This document shows positions 1 to 13,037 of a stretch of DNA of 64,000 nt, piece after piece. The position numbers and the translations under genes were made by a program. The notes below the pieces were generated by a model, which worked only from the letters and a program-made list of their open reading frames with translations, did no database searches and had not been told where the DNA came from. The DNA comes from Wuchereria bancrofti (Eukaryota; Nematoda; Chromadorea; Rhabditida; Onchocercidae): positions 3,854,102 to 3,918,101 of the forward strand of contig SSBO01000012.1 in NCBI GenBank assembly GCA_005281725.1, given 5' to 3'. The first letter of the stretch is position 1. Each line of letters starts with the position of its first letter.

Positions 1-140
1 CCACATCTTGTAAAATCATTTTAACAGAAACTCGAAGTATTATGTACATTTTTTCTTAGGATTGATTCATTAATGATCAACAGTTCCTATGAAGCCTCTT
101 TTAAAAAGATATTCAAGTACACTAAAACATCAAATCAAAC

Positions 141-2499
141 CATGTAAAGGTACACCATTGATGAACCACTGAACGATGGGCGTTGGGATGCCCGATGTTG
201 TGCAATGGATTTCAGCGCTACTTCCTTCCGGTTCGTCAATGTCTTCCGGTGGTTTATCTATCCAAAATGGAATTGCTGAAATAAATTTCGGATATAATCC
301 TAAATTTAAATAAAGGTTTAAGAAAAAGGAACACATCTGATCAGTCAGTTGTTTAATTATTTTATTACAATTTTTTGATTGATGAATAAGACTCTTGAAA
401 ATCCCGAATAAGTCATTCGATTTGATTGAATTTCAACAATTTTAAAATGCTGATCTAATATTTTAGATAATTACCATTGGTAGTAACATGCATCTGATGA
501 AATAGATGCTGTGATCGACATTCATATATCCCGGCATCTTCTGAACGAACATTTTCGATGATCAGAGCTTTACCGTAGTCTGCTTCTTGTGATTTAAAAT
601 CTTTTAAGCGAGCAAGCGGCAAGTCATCATTTAATTTACTCCACGTTATGTTCGGTAGTGGCCTAGATTCATTGCAATTTAACAACACTCTGCTGTTTTA
701 TACAAATAACAATGATTTAAAAGTGCTTGGAGCAAGTTTTGTTTAAAAAAAAAGAAATCAGATGACAGTGAGCTTATAATAAGTTGTAAGAAATTCACCT
801 TCCACCGAAGATGCACATCAGTTTGAGTTTAGTTCCTACTTTGACAGATACTTTTTCTGGACTAAACCACAGCTTATGTATAGCCGTTCCATTGCTTTCT
901 ACAAAATGATTTCTTGTGTTCAAAAATATATGTAGATAGGTGAAAACTTAAATATTCGAAATTACCGACTTAAATATGCAAATCAGAAATACTTGTTGCA
1001 GGATCGACAATAAGTTGGAATTCGTTGCCTGCACGATATTCCCCACGCAGTACAGGAGAAGTCGCTGCGCACTGATAAATCAAATTTTGCCGTCCGTCAT
1101 GTTTTTTAACCGCTGTGAAATGAAGGGTACCTATAAAAATAGTGACACAAATTAAAAATTAAAAAAAACATTAAGTACTGAAAGAAAAAAGTCTTCAACA
1201 ACAAAAAAAAAGAGGTAACGACTTTGCTTACAATTTTAGAAACAAAATGAAGTTACAAACAAACCTTCGGTATCGACTGCAATATGTTTATGTCCAATAG
1301 TTCCGATCATATTTGTTCGTTGTGCATCACGATAAAGCCAAAAAATAGATGGTTTTGGCACCCCATACGGAATATCACATCGAATACTTAAACTTTGTCC
1401 TTCGTCTACTATCAGTCGACGCAAACCTCGGGGCACAAAATGATCAAGCACTAAATTTGTTGGAGTTTTAAATATATGAACATTTAGAAATTCAGAAAGA
1501 AACTTCGATCGAAAAGCTAGAAATTATATCTTTTTTAAATCATCCAAAGCATAAAAATTAAGCCCACTGTCATGGAAATATTAAGTCTTATAAAAATAAT
1601 TCACAGAAATGAAATATCAGAAAATTGTATTCTCCGATTATTTAAATTATCTCTAATGTACCTCCAAGTAGTTACCTCCAATTTGCACATGAAATTTATT
1701 GGAAACAGCAATCCCAAAAATATTGGAGGCGTGGCACTGATAGTAACCTTGATCTCCATCTCGAGCGTCATTGATTATTATGGTACCACTTTGGAATTGT
1801 TTTTCCCATGCAATCCGGTCACCATCAACTTTCAGTTTTTCTCCATCCTTAAACCACTCATATCTGGAAAAGCAATAAATTAAAAACATTACAAATTTGC
1901 AAATGGTCGGCAAGTAACACCTTTATTTTTATTTAATCCAAAATTTCATCATAAATGACCAAAATCACTTTAGATTTCAAATAAAAAATTTCTGATGTAC
2001 GATTGAAAACTGTGTGAAGCCATTTTCTTAAACTACTTATTCTGACGAACTAATTTTATGAGACGTAATGGAACTGCAAAGTTTTCTGAAAAGCCATTCC
2101 ATGGATTTGAGATGAAATTATTGTTCTGAAGAACTGTTTTCTCCTCATACTAGTGAATCGTTTAAGACATCAATTACAATTAATTTCATACATATCATTT
2201 ATAGCCATTTCGGATCCAATTTGGAAAAAATAAAGTAAACCAAGTTTTAAGAAGCAATTAATGAGCATTATCTAGGAAATTTCTTCAAAAACAAAGGAAT
2301 ATTTCTTTGAGTTAAGGAATCAAAAAACTTTTGGATTTTCAAGATTTTCTGAAGGTTTTATACTAAAGGAAACTTTAAACTGACGTTTCTGGATTACCAG
2401 TAGCATAGCACGGAAGAATAAATTTACCACGTGCGACACCGGTCGAATTCACTTGAAACCATACTTCTCCACCATTTTCTGGATCTAGTTTTGGCGGAC
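141..2499 (-). CDS. sax-7: L1CAM-family adhesion receptor (SAX-7/neuroglian type), N-terminal Ig domains, partial
   Basis: Seven exons are joined in phase: 2499-2385, 1863-1676, 1450-1265, 1130-993, 898-799, 692-475 and 275-141. The gene continues off the left edge. The encoded part holds Ig1 (ATGNPETYEWFKDGEKL, then the YYQCHASN cysteine), Ig2 (SLSIRCDIPYGVPKPSIFW to NLIYQCAATS), Ig3 (VGTKLKLMC to AGIYECRS) and the start of Ig4 (PFWIDKPPEDIDEPEGSS, EIHCTTSGIPTPIVQWFING). The order and the long, atypical Ig2 (IGTIGHKHIAVDTEGTLHF) match the L1CAM/neuroglian/SAX-7 family, cell-surface homophilic adhesion molecules that maintain neuron position and anchor to the spectrin-ankyrin cortex. The signal peptide exon is missing: the first exon seen begins with GT completing a codon, so at least one exon lies upstream, somewhere in the void to 10.1 kb. 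Ig5-6, fibronectin repeats, membrane segment and ankyrin-binding tail lie outside the window. Family assignment is firm; orthology to sax-7 is inferred. Confidence 0.85.
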
Positions 2500-5400
2500 C
2501 TAGAATTTATTTAACTTAAAAGAAGATGTGAACATAAACAAATGACAGCTAACCATTAGCTTTGACTATCAGAGGTTCAACATCTTAAGTATTAATATAG
2601 CATTATAAAACTAAACTTATGCTGTATTTATGCATAATTAATAATATATATTCATCCAAAAAATGATCACGCATATTTCTCCTATAAAAGACCAAAACTA
2701 TCGTTCATAATTTCAAATTCCGAAAAACCAGTTTACACTTATATTAATCCAAGCTCTCAATCTTATTTTAATTGTTGCTACAAAGAAAGTAAGGTATTCT
2801 TTTGCTGTATTGTTGAAATTTGAAAAATGAACAAACCGAGTGTATGGCTGAGAGCAATAAATTGAAAAAGCGAGCATAAACGAATAGATAGCATAATCAT
2901 TGCAGGTCACTGATATTGTCGCTACACAACTGTTTAAAAACAAGATAGAGCGACCAAAAAGATAAAATTTGATTACAAATTTAGAATACAAGTATTTAAA
3001 AATTAATTTTAAATCGATTTCTAACTTGAAAACTGCAATTAAGTATACTGGTAAAAAAATTTTGTCCCAACAAAATGTATTGCCGGCTATTTAATTAAAA
3101 AAGCTTTACTAAACTGTTTTCATGTAATCCTCAAATGTGAAAATCCAAAACTTTTGCAAATCGGAAGTCATCCTTCTTAATGAGATTTAAATGCCTATTC
3201 CGTTGCAGCATTTGCGAACATAACCAGTAATTCCTAAGGTTTAAATTTAAAGTTCCCGATTTTGAAAGTTTTCTGAAGCTTCTTCAAAATTGAAGGATAT
3301 TTTCTAGTCTGGTCATCAGTGTGTTTTTTCATTCCCCAAATTCAGCTACCTTTTTCCTAATTTTTAAAATTTTTTCAACAATTTTTTAGCTTGAAAATAG
3401 CAATTAAGTATTCGGTAAAAAATTGCTTGTTGTTGCCTTTCACTAAAAAGCAGAACAATGTTTTTAATATCTTTTTTTGGATTAAGCAAACATTTTAAGA
3501 CGAAACAACAAACAAAACGAAGTCGCAACAGGGAAAAAACTAAATTTATTGTTTCATGGGAAATTCGTTGCCTTTCATTTTAGATCCATCGATGGTTATA
3601 TAACTGAACGTACACATCACTCTTAATTGACCAATTCTTTGAAATAAGCTAAGTCTCTAGCTTAGAATATTAACTATGTGGAAGAAACCAATTTCTCCTT
3701 CTAAAGGTACATTTTTGTAGAGGGTCATATAAATGAATATTTTTCAGTTCGAGATTCAGTTTCCATACTTCGTAAAACAAATAAAGTAAAACTTCTATCT
3801 GTTAAATCAGCACAACATTCCTACTCTTTTCTCAACTGTTTCATTCCTATAAAAGTTGGGAAACATTCTTCAGATTTTGCTCCAGAATGCATAACTCATT
3901 TCAAAGGCTCGAGGTAAAGACTATTTTTAAGCAAAAAATTTTAGCTGCATATACAATAAATGATGGTCGGCATATAAATATAATGAGCAGGTCGTTCTAG
4001 TTGAATTCTTCTGAAAGTTATGAATATTGAGATCGTTCAAAATTTTGATATGAGTGGTAACAGAAGTTCCCAGCTTCTTTCAGGATACAAAATGTACAAA
4101 GATAGGTCATCCATTTTTTTAACACCATAGAATACCGTCCAACTGGTTCAAGTTAAAATGAAATCCAAAGGCAGCGATCCAAAGGCAGCGACTTCTAAGA
4201 AATAAATGGAATTGATTTCATTTACATCCGACTGACTCCTAATTAACCTTACAAATTAGAAAAAAAAAACGTTCTTCATGAGATAAAATAATATATGTCT
4301 GTTTCCTATTTTGTTATCTATTTTAAAAGTTTTATTTTATACAATCAATTCATCTTAGAACTTCACTTTAAAAACTATCAACTAAAAAGCTACTAAAGCA
4401 GCAGCAATAAGTAATTAATGATAATAATTAATAATAATACATAAATATAAATAGATACATAATTAATTAAACAAACATTGGAATGGAACAAATCAATCCA
4501 AAATTTTGGTTTTTTATTTTCTACTGAGCAACGAATCAGAGAGTCAGAGAAAATGTGGAATATTGGTGGTTAATTGCAAGTAAGAGTTAAGGCACGGCCA
4601 GTATTCGATTGAAGTTTGTGAGGCAAAACAAAGCGTTAGCAATGCACAAACTGAGATTGTTGAAAACTTAGAAAAGAAAGGAAAAGTTGTTTTAAGGCTG
4701 TAATGTTAGAGAAAGAGGCCTTCGCTCATGCACTCACATCATCGTCAGACAATACTTACTGTTCTGGTTATTTTGCCTCTTTAAGACTAACGATGCTAAG
4801 AAGTAAGTCGTTTGCTGAAATGTTCATTTTTTTCGGATAAGTTTTAATTTTCAAAATGCATCGTAAACAGTATGTGACGATTGCTTTTTTCTTAATTAAG
4901 ACATGGAACTGATTCCTGCTTGAAATATAGCACGGCCTTGATTTGAATTTGAAATACATAAAATTCCCTATTTGATAAGAGAAGGTCGATTGATCTTTCA
5001 ATATGGCAGCCTTGAAAGTAAATTTAATTATCATTAATTTAAATGGAAATAATTTGCTTCATATGAATGCACTGAGATCAAATGGGAACGAATTTCGTCA
5101 CTGTGATCAAAACTTCCTGCAGTTGATTGGAGATGTTATGATATAATGATAAGTAGGCTGAAATTTGAGTGAAGTGAATGGAGTTCAGATTGTTAAAACA
5201 AAAAGAAATTATTCACAGACTTGATTAGTTCTATGATCAGACAAAACAATACCTGAGTGATTTTTTTTAACGTTAAGTTTACAGAACTAGAAATTTGCTT
5301 CTAAGGAACTGCATGAAGAAAAATATTTTTTGACTGACGCTGTTTTACATTTCTAAAATGTTTTAAATGACCATTTATTTATTAAGTGACCATTCATAAA

Positions 5401-8400
5401 TGTTTTAAATGACCATTATATAAAAGTTATTCAACTATATTGGCGACGTGAGTTACATTAAGCTAAAAAGCAGAATTACAGATAATTTCCTTCACAACAA
5501 AGCAAGTTGAAAGATTTTACATTGAACAATAAATGGGTTAAGGGTGAAATGTCAGGTGGTTACGAGTCAATCCATAGCTATAATTCAAATAGCTAATGGG
5601 CCTAAAGAAAGCAGAATGAGTTGTTCCCCTCCCAATATCATTCTTCATGACAAAATTTGGAGACAACTTGAAACCAACAGTTACACACTGAATTGTGATT
5701 TATATGCACCAGAAAAAGTCCGGTAGTGATCAAAAATCACAAAGATCTTACTAATTTCTTAAGTCACCAGGTAAAGTCGATACCAAAATTTAATTACAGA
5801 AAAAAGATGAGGAATTGCGAAATATTTAAATTTGTTTGACAGTTGATATCAGCCTCCTAAAAATTAACGGAAAGAGTGCCATTTTGCATTTTGGAAACAA
5901 GTTAAAAATTAAAAAACGGGTAGCAAAGATTATGATAGTGCAGCCAATGAAAAGCTTGCTTAACTAACTGGAGATTAAACAGATTTACTTGTTAAAAGGA
6001 TGTGGAAAGCAACAAAATTTGACGCATTTGCTGGGGAGCAATATGATGACGTGCAGCTTGGATTACTAGCTAAAGAATTATGGAGAAACTCAGTGCTTTC
6101 TTATGTTAGCTTACCAGAAGCAAATTTCAACAAATAAGATTTAACAAAGAGGCGAAGAGGACTGGCAATATAATGTTAGGCCCTGGGGCAGCATGGCTAA
6201 ATCTCAATAAATGATGTTGCCAACATATTTTGCTTTACTAAAGGCCTATCGTTTTTGACCTGACTGAAAGCAAGAATTAGTACAATGACTAATAAAAAAT
6301 GCTGAAATGCTATTTATTATAATTGGTAATAGTGATTTGGGTTGTGCTTTTTGAAATGTCCTTTCTTTACATACTCTATGGTCTCCTTTCAACTATATTT
6401 CATTGTTAAGCTGACAGTAACATGTTTTGTCAAGCTAAATCTGTTCAGATGTCAAATCCTCAGTTTTCGTGACTGAAATGTGATAATCCCATCTCAAAAT
6501 ACAAATGAGACTGAAATGTGATAATCCTATTTCAAAATACAAATAAAAATTTATGTGAAATCTATAGTGGAAACAGAAATTGGTAGAATTGTCATTACTT
6601 TTCTCTCAGTTATGCTAATAACTTGAAAATTAAGGTATCTACGCTTTAAGAAAACTGATAAATTAAAAAATTATAATCAAAATGAGATTATACATTCAAA
6701 TCGACATAAAACAAACAAAGAAACACTATAAGGAGTAAATTTACAAAGAGCATAAATTAGAGATAAAGTGATTACATTACTAGAAGAAGAGAAGGTGGAA
6801 TGTACAAAGGAATTTAGAGTTTCAAAATTAGGGTATGTTCAGAAACAACTGATGACCATCAGCATTACTCACTGATGTAAATTCTATAGTATTCCAAGTA
6901 TGTTGAACTCTTGTGCTGAAAGAAAAGAGACATTTTAACGAAGTAATAGAGCCCATTTTACTTCTTTTCTTTTCTTTCTAATCAAAAAAAAGTTTCAGTT
7001 GTTGTCCACAAACTTGTTCCTATGGTTGTTCGCAAAACCATTTTGATACATTTCTAACTTTTTTCTTTTGGTAAAACAAATTATGAGAATTAAATTTATA
7101 AAATATATCCGACAGAAATGAATGATTGAAATACTCATTTTTGACGGATGTATTTTACAAATTTAATTGTGGCGGAATGTAACCTGCTGAATTTTATCCA
7201 TCTTTGCATCTTTGGTAAAATTTACGCACTGTAAACGTGTCGGAATAGAAGAATGCGTGAAATAAATGCCGTAGAAAGATTTGACAATAGAGTTTTTTGT
7301 AAACATTTCTCTTCTTAGAGCTAAATTAAATAATTTATATTTCTTAATGAATTTTGGAGAAGAGCATATGTAGAAAAATCCCAAAAGATTTTGTATAAGT
7401 CAACTGAATAAAATCGGTAAAGATTAGCTTCTTCCTTATACGAGAACTTTATTAATAGGAGTAATATGAAGTCCATTTTTTCAATTGCTTCAGTTTTATT
7501 TGCTTGTTAAGTGATAGCGTCCGATGTTGTTTTGAGTCTTATGTTGAACTTCCATCTCCTCGTTGAATAACTAACTGCTCAATTCTTTCATCGATGTCTC
7601 GCGTCCCGTGAATTTGCTGATCCACGATGTTGCTACTGATAGACTCGCATTATATGGATCAAATAATGATTACAGCTCCTGATAAGATTTTTCTCACTGT
7701 TATAATTCATTTTTGTTTCCCATTGGTGAAGTAACTCAAACGGCTAATTTGTTTTCTTGATTGCATAAGTAAAATTTCGAATAATGTTATTCGTATTCAA
7801 AATTGGATGCGGACAATATGCACCGAGATTTGCTTTGGTTTTTCTGGTAAGTTCACCTCTTTGCAACATTATTCAGAGAGAAGGCTGTGGTATAGTTAAT
7901 GGAAATTCCATCTGAGATTTTGTATCTTTTTTGTTATGAAAAGCTCAGTAGAGCACCAAAATACTGCATTTTCATCCCTCTATTTTATCATTTTTCTTAT
8001 TCTGTGAAAACCTTTATGAAATCATAAATAATAAACCTTAATGTCTCCTTGAATTTTTGTGCGATTTAAAATTTTACAGTATAGCATTTAAAAAGTAGCA
8101 AAAAATCTTAATGAACAGCATTGTATATAGTGACAAATACATGATGATATATGTAATCAAGCTCTATTCTACAACTGAATGCACGCGATTAGATCACAGA
8201 ACCATAATAAGCTACTGAATTTCAGCGCTTTTAAACCAGTGAAGAAATATCAACATAAATTGCTGAATATACGTCATCATTTTTCGAAAATATGAAAAAG
8301 TCGAACAACTTGAATTCCTTTCAGACATTCCTGTTTTTGTTCAAGATGTTTTCTAATAAGTAAGGTTGAGTGCCGATGATTCCATTAATGTAACAATTCA

Positions 8401-10142
8401 GGAATTTATGATTACTTGTTATTTAAAATAAGTATTGAAAAATGGATTGTAGTGTAAGTCATCTAAACTCACGATTTACTTGAGCCTGAAAAAAGTAGAA
8501 GCATCCTGGTAATTCCCAATGGCATGAACTTTCGAACACATATTTTAAATGATTTATTTGCAATAATTGATAATATTCTTCTTTATTTGAAAATATGATT
8601 TTACTTAGTTATTATATAGTAGGCGAAAATTAAAAACAGAAATATTATTTACGTTCAAAATTTAAACCAACAACCGAAAACCAAGCAGGATTTGGTTCTT
8701 TTTTTTTGTACTCAATAAGTTTTTGAGACCACGCATTTCTTATAAGTTTATGTAATTACAGATTACTTTTAATTGGCTCATTTTGACAGGTCTGGTAAGT
8801 TGGAAACATAAATTTCTACCAAGTGATCAGGATTAGTAATGCGCTCAAATTATCGACATTTTTTTATTTTCTAATTTTAGTTCGGATTTATTTAAAACTA
8901 GTTTGTTTTTGAAATTCTACTAATAATCCTTGAAAATTAGGAATAATGTCTCTGGAATAAAGACTAATGAGAGTCAAATTTTAAGACCTCGATGTTGCCT
9001 TGAAGTGGGAAATAGTTGTAAAATGAGCGGCCATCTTCTGATGAGTATCGAATTCACTGCAAAGAAGAAACCGAAAAGAAAAACATATGACTATTCCTCT
9101 GGGATTTCCGGCATTAAAAAAGACCTTCAATTGCATTTCAGTCCCAAGTAAAATCAGCTTAGATTATCTAAATAAACCTAAATAAGGTGTTACATCGCTG
9201 TTAAAATGATTCCAGAAAAAGCAGCCAACTTAATAAGCAAGGAAATTACAAATAACTTATTAATCCGTAACAGTCAGTAACATCATCGAATGCTCAGCAA
9301 TATCTTTGATATTCCCTAACCATCCGTAACAAATAAGATGTTACGACTTAATTCGAAAATTTGTGGTGCCGAAATTTCTAAATAGAGAAAAAAAGATTTT
9401 TTTCACAAGTAAAAGTAATGTTAAAAATATTTCGTTTCAAAGATAGAAAACACTGAGGCATTAAATATGCATACTGAGAGAATAGCTTACAGATGGATGC
9501 TAATAAAAAACTTAAGAACTTCATAGCATTTTGCATGATTTATTTTATGGGAAGCAAAACTCCAGTGTGGTTAGCAATCTCCCAATAAATAATTACACTA
9601 AATGTTGATTTTGAATCTTTTATCTGAAGAGTTAATTTATTACCGATGGCATAACAATCAGGACATTATCAAATCCAGAATCAAACAATTTGTACAGTTT
9701 GAAGTTATTGTCTGTCATACATTTGTGACATAAGAAAGAGAACATGATAAATTTTATTGGATTTTTATTATTTTTTTTTTTCTAATTGGTTTCTCCGAAT
9801 TAAGCCTTCTATTAATATCAACTTTTCATGGCAACTTCATTTTATTATAAATTACAATGTTAATCCAATTTTAATGCTTGTTATCAGTGCTGCTGATCTA
9901 TAACAAATATATTATATCAATTTAAATCAGCGTTCTCGAGGAAAATTACTTCGTTATTTTACTTGTAATGAAAATTGATGTTTTCAATGCAAGATTTTCA
10001 TGTAAAAGTTGAGAAGGTATAAGGTTGTCAGAAAGAAAAAGTGAAAGTAAAAAGTGAAAGGCGAAAGGATGAAGGTGAAAAACTGTAGGAAAACAAAGTA
10101 TGACAACCATGTAATAAATTAAAAACAAATTTAACAGATAAA
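2500..10142. other. Gene-poor 7.6-kb stretch
   Basis: No exon with convincing homology was found on either strand. It should contain the 5' exon(s) and promoter of the sax-7-like gene. It holds simple AT runs (for example 4402-4460), a 14-bp tandem pair at 4163-4190, a 38-bp tandem duplication at 6471-6544, a repeated 20-mer around 5357 and 5399, and a coding-like but interrupted patch at 5544-6230 (+). A 21-codon reading frame at about 7785-7850 (+) followed by GTAAGT looks like a signal-peptide exon, but no plus-strand gene follows it. Confidence 0.5.
6471..6544. repeat. Two-copy 38-bp tandem duplication
   Basis: A 36-bp unit beginning GACTGAAATGTGATAATC occurs at 6471-6506 and again at 6509-6544, with two C/T differences between copies. 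It is a recent local duplication in non-coding DNA. Confidence 0.85.
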
Positions 10143-11457
10143 TTATTGAAGTAAAAACTGCAAAGTACCATTGCTACTTTCTTTAGTCGATGGTACTGCC
10201 ATTGAAGATATGTTGCGCGCCGTGTCTTGAATAGTTCGATCATTTGATGGGAAAAATGGATTTTGTGGGAATCCAAAGCCGAAAGGTTGGGTAAACGGCA
10301 CTTCCTACAAAGACAAAGAGATTAGATTGATCGAGTGTTTCTAACAAATTTGAGGAAATTTAGATCTATCATGCTTAATTTCGCTATTCTGCCCAAATCG
10401 TGCTATTAATCATCAAAATATAGTTTTTCTAATACCACAAGAAAGGTTTTCTCAAGACTCACCAACTGTTTGAAAAAATTTTCCGCTTGCTCTTCTCTCA
10501 GTCGACGCTCTTCTTCTTTTTTCCGATAGTAAGAAACGAACTCATTTTTGCTCACAATACCATCACCTAGCGAAATAAGACTGGTACTTTCATTTTGACA
10601 AATAGTGTTAATATTAAAATAAATTATTATGCATCCGGCTATGTTATGCAAATAAATTATTATGATAATTAAGATTTGAGAAAGTAGGCAACGTTGGCAG
10701 TAGTCTTTTTGGTATGAGATCCACTTCAAGGGAAAGAATTTTCAAAATTTCTCACTCTTGGATCTGAGAAAAATTTTGGACAAAGATATTTCAGAAACAA
10801 ATACCATTTAAATCTTGTTTGTGATACAATCGTGATTTATCCTCAATGTATGGCCGATCGGCTAGTATAAATTCCGCAAAGGTAATTTGCTGATCACCGT
10901 TTGCATCGATACGTCTAAATTCTGAACAAAAGAAATTGATGTAATCTATTAATAACTAATCTGGACGGAAACATGAGTCAAAATGAATATGAAAGCTATA
11001 AATATTTGAAAATAACTCTACCCCAGCAGTGTTTCCAGTTAAAGCAAAACAAGTTCTTGTGATAAAGAAAATTTTAATTTCATAGAAACTGTAGAGCGAT
11101 ATAAAATGTTACTGAAGCTAAAGTGTCCTTTCTCGTGAAAGAGAGCTATCGCTAAAACACTACGTAAGATCGACTTCAGAGATATTCTCATGAAACCAAA
11201 AACTATTCTCTTTTCGATATAATAGTGTTGTTAAAATGTATTAAAGTAAAATTTGAATTCAAACCATCAAATCTTGGACTGAAGTCATCAGCAGGTATAG
11301 GAGTAATTTCAACAGGTATTGGTGGAGCATGTGTATTCAGAACAGATGTTGGTGAAGAAAGTGGTGCAACTGCGATCGTTTCTGATTTCGTTTCACAGGT
11401 AATTATTTCCACAATGACCAATAAAACTATGAGCAATTTCGTCCTGTACTTTTTCAT
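10143..11457 (-). CDS. Secreted EF-hand calcium-binding protein
   Basis: Four exons join in phase: 11457-11265, 10921-10805, 10566-10463 and 10304-10143, coding for 191 residues. The start ATG opens a signal peptide (MKKYRTKLLIVLLVIVEI, cleavage near ITC-ET), followed by a Pro/Thr/Ser-rich linker. Two canonical 12-residue EF loops follow: DANGDQQITFAE and DLNGDGIVSKNE, each with acidic residues at loop positions 1, 5 or 3, and 12. A charged helix (RKKEEERRLREEQAENFF) comes next, then a Phe/Pro-rich tail. The pair of EF-hands behind a signal peptide indicates a calcium-binding protein of the secretory pathway or extracellular space. There is no HDEL-type retention signal, so it is not a typical calumenin/reticulocalbin. 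I do not recognise a named family; the function beyond calcium binding is unknown. Confidence 0.85.
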
Positions 11458-13037
11458 TGTTAATGCTACTGAAAGAAGTATCTGAGTGAGACAAAGCTTT
11501 TATTCTCTTTGTCTTATATATTAGACATTTCAGACCGGCATCCAAATAATTTGGATTTTTATGTTAAATTACTTCTCTCCAAAACTAATAAATGTCATTT
11601 TATATACTGGTACAGCAGTGCAGTTACCTCCTCATAATTTTTGAGAAAACTAAAGTCAAATTTTTAAAAAATTCCTGAGAACTTTATGTTAGACAAACAT
11701 TTAAAACTTCTAGCAAGTCATTACTCGAACAATTCTTTGCATTAATAAATGAAATCAACGGAAGGATAAATATAAACCCATTGTACTGGAAAGAGTTCGT
11801 AATTTGATAAGTCTACTGCTGCGATATTTATATGGGGTAAACTTCCACAAAGCTAATTACGCTAAAAGCTGATATCGTTATTTGTCGCGTAGTTAGTAGT
11901 AGAAAAATAGTTGATGAAAGAAGGGCTATAATTTCCCATCCAACAATCTCCGTCCTACATTTGCGCTAATTAACATATTTTTCGCACTTTTTTATCATTT
12001 TAAATGTGTCTTCCCAACCATAGATCTCATTCCATATGCAACTAACAGGTTGTTTTTCAGTTTGAAATCCCCTTCTTAAAAGTATATTTCCAATCTTTCT
12101 GTATAAATTAAGAAATTTATATCGACTGGTACAGTTCCATTGTTAGTAGAATTTATCAAATTCTATAACGCTGTGGGCAAAACTGGATTATATTGTACAC
12201 GGATTATAGGCCACCGTGTACTGCACTACTAAAGAGCAATACTCAAAATAAGTTGCTAGTCACCGCAGTCTTTTTTTTACTTCCTCGGCCTTTCAATTGT
12301 CTCATGTGGTCTCTTCCACTTTCTCGCTGCCTTTTTCCAAAACTGAGATGCTAAGTATTGTAGTCTTGGAATTCGAGAATTGTTTCATTCCAAAAACTAG
12401 TGGGTAAGTTCAGAAATACATACTTCCACACACTATGGATTCCTAAAGCCTGAATTTTACCATAGCTTTCCCGTGTCTTATTTTTGTTTGTCAACGTTTA
12501 CGTGTATTGAAGATACAACCCAGCGCTTTGTAGATATTACAGCTCTTCTGCGTGTGCAAAAACTTTGGTAGAAACGAAATCACTTCTTTGTGCTTCAACA
12601 GCGTTTATTTTTTAACTAAAAGACCTTAAAAACAAAAAAAGTCCAACAACGATGAACAAAATCCTTTCGTAACAAATCGGGCTTCCGGGTAATGTATTTT
12701 GCGAAAAAGCAAACAACCAATACATAAGCTCAAAATCTGTAATCAAGAGCTTAAATCTCATCAATCGCAAATCTCTTGATTTGTTATAAATCTCGGAAAA
12801 TCCAAAATATTATTCTAATTTCTTAACTCACCTTTATAACTTTTCCACTTCTCTGGCGGTATTTTCACTAGAATACCTCATCCATGTGTGCAAAAAAGAA
12901 ACTTTGCATTGTTTTGGAACACAGCAGCAGTGCAATTAAACTTGAAATGAAGTCGTGCAGTCAAAAGAAAAAGTGCTACAATTTATTAAGTGGTGATCGA
13001 TATCAAGTGAAATATACGTGACGGAACAAGCGATATG
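11458..13037. other. Intergenic region between the EF-hand and SET genes
   Basis: About 1.6 kb with no supported exon. It contains the 5' flank of the EF-hand gene and the 3' flank of the SET-domain gene, both on the minus strand. Nothing else recognisable was seen. Confidence 0.6.

Noticed and set aside
966..992. Using the donor at 965 for the sax-7-like exon ending near position 993
   Set aside because: It would include an in-frame TAA; the donor GTATTT at 992 keeps frame and avoids the stop.
7785..7850. Signal-peptide-like exon (MLFVFKIGCGQYAPRF...) followed by GTAAGT on the plus strand
   Set aside because: No plus-strand coding exons follow for 6.7 kb, and the neighbouring receptor gene is on the minus strand.
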